Assembly: GCA_002050275.1 (NCBI GenBank)
Contig: MWTB01000021.1
Span: forward strand, 248,001 to 312,000
DNA length: 64,000 nucleotides
Direction of reading: 5' to 3'
Source of the DNA: Anaerolineae bacterium UTCFX1
GTDB taxonomy: Bacteria; Chloroflexota; Anaerolineae; Anaerolineales; Villigracilaceae
This document shows, piece by piece, positions 62,525 through 64,000 of this stretch. The number at the start of each line of letters is the position of its first letter. Position 1 is the first letter of the stretch. The notes under the pieces were generated by a model, which saw only the letters and a list, made by a program, of their open reading frames with translations, was not told where the DNA came from and did not search any database. The translations under genes were made by a program, and so were the position numbers.

Positions 62525-64000
62525 CTATAAAATCTTCTGGAACGCGCGCAGCAATTCGCCGCGTCCTTCAAATCCGCTTTCGCCCAACTCGGAGATTCCC
62601 AAATAGACTCGCTCGCGGCATCGGTGAAGTAACCCCGATACCAGCCGCGCCAGCGCTTCTTTGCTGTATTGGACATCGTCCGCATCGGTCCACTGGCGGC
62701 CTGCTTGCCAGCCTCGACTCAACACATACGGATGCGTGAGCGGCTGGGCGAGTCGTTCGTACCATCCGCTGGAACCGGGATCGAGCCAGAATTGAATCGT
62801 GACGGGACGGTTCATCATCAAGAAGGTATGCGCGGGCGCGATGAGTACCGCGTCTTTGTCTTCATTCTGCCAGCCTTCGAGATACGACGCAGCGATCACA
62901 CCATCTTGCAGCATTTGGATATATTCGCGTCCAAGACCTTCAAGGTCTTGAAGACCTCGGAGGTCTGATTCAAGCGCGACACGAAACTTCTTCGCCGACT
63001 CGACCAAACTCGCTGCCACGCGAATCGAGTCGAAGTTGCGGTGATACCCAAAACCCGTTTGCGATAAAACTTCGCCAAATAATTTCCGCAAGAAATGATC
63101 GAGCGGAAGAACATCCGAAGCGCGATATTCTTCGATCCAATTTCGAAGCGTTGAATAGCGATTGCCAACCGAAAACGTAATCCGCTCTTGCACGTCGGGC
63201 TTGATTTGGTCAAAGGTTGAAAGTTGAAGGTCGCGTTGACGGTAGACAATGTCTGTCAGCAACTGCGCGCGGACGAGGTCGAGTCCGTCAATGGATTGCA
63301 TCAGCGCGTACGCCGCGTCAAATTTTGGCGGGTGAATATTCCAATGTGGATGAGCCAGCGCGGCAAGTGTGATCATCGTTTGCGAGGCGGGCTCGTCTTT
63401 CAGCGAACGCGAAGGACGGTGCGAACGCCACGGAATATTCTTGGCTTCGAGTCTGTGAGTCAACGAGAAGCGCAAAGCGTCGGAAAGATAAGGAGCGAGG
63501 ATGACGATTTCAGAGGGGGAGATTAGAGAATTAGAGATTAGAGAATTGATTTCATTGACGACAGAGTCAAGCAGCTCAGGATAGAAGCGCGGAGTATCAG
63601 ATTCGCTGCCGATTCGTCTTAGGATGAAAAGAGCATCCGAAGAAGACTGACTTTCGACGTCCGATATTTGGTTTGGAATTATCGCCTCAACCAGCCTCTC
63701 ACTCAATCCCGCCACAGCCTCCGACATCACAAAACTTTCCTGCAATTGGATATGTTCATTGCATAGTTCACGCAATCCCCAGCCCGTTTGCGTGTCCGCA
63801 CCAAGGAAGTAACGGAAGCCTGCGCCTTCGTCGTAGATCAGCAAGACGGAATCAAAACTGGGCAGCCATTCGCGGAGGATGTCATGCGCGCGCGGACCGT
63901 CCTCCTCCACGTTATCATAGATCAGATGGCGATAACTCTTAACAAGGTAATCTTTCACAATAGGCTCTCGCCAGAGGATATTTGTAAAGATCTCGAGTTG
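62525..64000 (-). CDS. degenerate superfamily 1 helicase (AddB-like), N-terminus beyond the window
   Basis: About 491 residues are visible and the frame is still open at base 64000, so motif I is not seen. The visible part begins LEIFTNILWREPIVKDYLV. Where motif II should read DE-x-Q-D it has HLIYDNVEEDGPRAHDIL, and motif III is weakened to FLGADTQTGWG. The C-terminal half keeps helicase domain 2 shape (SPSEIVILAPYLSDALRFSL and HRCRERVYLGI) but lacks a clear QGLE motif V. Catalytic activity is doubtful, and a partner role like AddB is a fair guess. Two in-frame repeats (62931-62967 and 63522-63547) lengthen it. Confidence 0.75.
   Translation of the reverse strand, partial: QLEIFTNILWREPIVKDYLVKSYRHLIYDNVEEDGPRAHDILREWLPSFDSVLLIYDEGAGFRYFLGADTQTGWGLRELCNEHIQLQESFVMSEAVAGLSERLVEAIIPNQISDVESQSSSDALFILRRIGSESDTPRFYPELLDSVVNEINSLISNSLISPSEIVILAPYLSDALRFSLTHRLEAKNIPWRSHRPSRSLKDEPASQTMITLAALAHPHWNIHPPKFDAAYALMQSIDGLDLVRAQLLTDIVYRQRDLQLSTFDQIKPDVQERITFSVGNRYSTLRNWIEEYRASDVLPLDHFLRKLFGEVLSQTGFGYHRNFDSIRVAASLVESAKKFRVALESDLRGLQDLEGLGREYIQMLQDGVIAASYLEGWQNEDKDAVLIAPAHTFLMMNRPVTIQFWLDPGSSGWYERLAQPLTHPYVLSRGWQAGRQWTDADDVQYSKEALARLVSGLLHRCRERVYLGISELGESGFEGRGELLRAFQKIL
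62931..62967. repeat. in-frame double palindrome in the degenerate helicase gene
   Basis: CAAGACCTTCAAGGTCTTG (62932-62950) and AGACCTCGGAGGTCT (62952-62966), two hairpin units of the dispersed GACCTTGAAGGTC/GACCTCGGAGGTC type, are read as DLRGLQDLEGLG. Confidence 0.7.
63522..63547. repeat. in-frame ATTAGAGA simple repeat in the degenerate helicase gene
   Basis: ATTAGAGA-ATTAGAG-ATTAGAGA-ATT, read on the coding strand as NSLISNSLI. Frame is kept. Confidence 0.6.

Overview
The window looks like chromosome of a Chloroflexota bacterium, most likely class Anaerolineae. This is inferred from gene style, not from a marker search. Pointers are many short lipoproteins with a LAC-N-L-P type lipobox, SH3b/LysM/ELW-repeat surface proteins, a baseplate-J-like one-pass membrane protein beside ruvX and mltG, a deazaflavin-nitroreductase-like protein, and dense families of short palindromic repeats that also sit inside genes. 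I saw no tRNA, rRNA, insertion sequence, prophage or CRISPR.

Layout. 1-3700: end of a polytopic membrane protein, a PadR regulator with its DUF2812 partner, and two tandem ATP-grasp ligase-like genes. 3700-10450: a SIS-domain protein and a metal-homeostasis block. That block holds an MntR-like repressor with its own promoter/operator, an NRAMP transporter fused to a universal-stress domain, a Zn-type ArsR sensor with a 12-2-12 operator, and a P1B heavy-metal ATPase. 10440-13540: uvrB and a methyltransferase gene diverge around a perfect GAAC-N4-GTTC palindrome (candidate LexA box). 13690-21330: minus-strand housekeeping genes (membrane protein, mltG, ruvX, baseplate-J-like protein, lipoprotein, alaS). 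21560-30680: plus-strand accessory metabolism (ELW-repeat lipoprotein, hydrolase, deoxynucleoside kinase, DUF4230, pirin, NUDIX, YbaK, serine hydrolase).

30840-52300 is one long plus-strand exopolysaccharide locus. It has a Wzz-like co-polymerase, Wzx flippase, Wzy-like polymerase, two family-4 glycosyltransferases, a methyltransferase, four separate sulfotransferases, an MBOAT plus SGNH acylation pair, the complete dTDP-L-rhamnose set (rmlC-B-A-D), a WbaP/WcaJ-type initiating sugar-phosphate transferase and a GT-C-like membrane protein. Together they predict a rhamnose-containing, sulfated and probably O-acylated surface polysaccharide made by the Wzx/Wzy route. This is the most notable system in the window.

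52300-64000: two paralogous SH3b/Fn3 lipoproteins, typA, a UbiA-family prenyltransferase, a small deazaflavin-nitroreductase-like protein, a DUF302 protein, and a minus-strand group with an intact UvrD-like helicase, a GxxExxY nuclease-like protein, a lipoprotein of unknown function and a second, motif-degenerate helicase that runs off the right edge. A five-copy 83-bp palindromic array lies inside this group.

Two themes recur. Several genes have a -10 hexamer exactly six bases before the ATG, as expected for leaderless mRNAs. Copies of intergenic repeat families are kept in frame inside alaS, the metal ATPase and both helicases.
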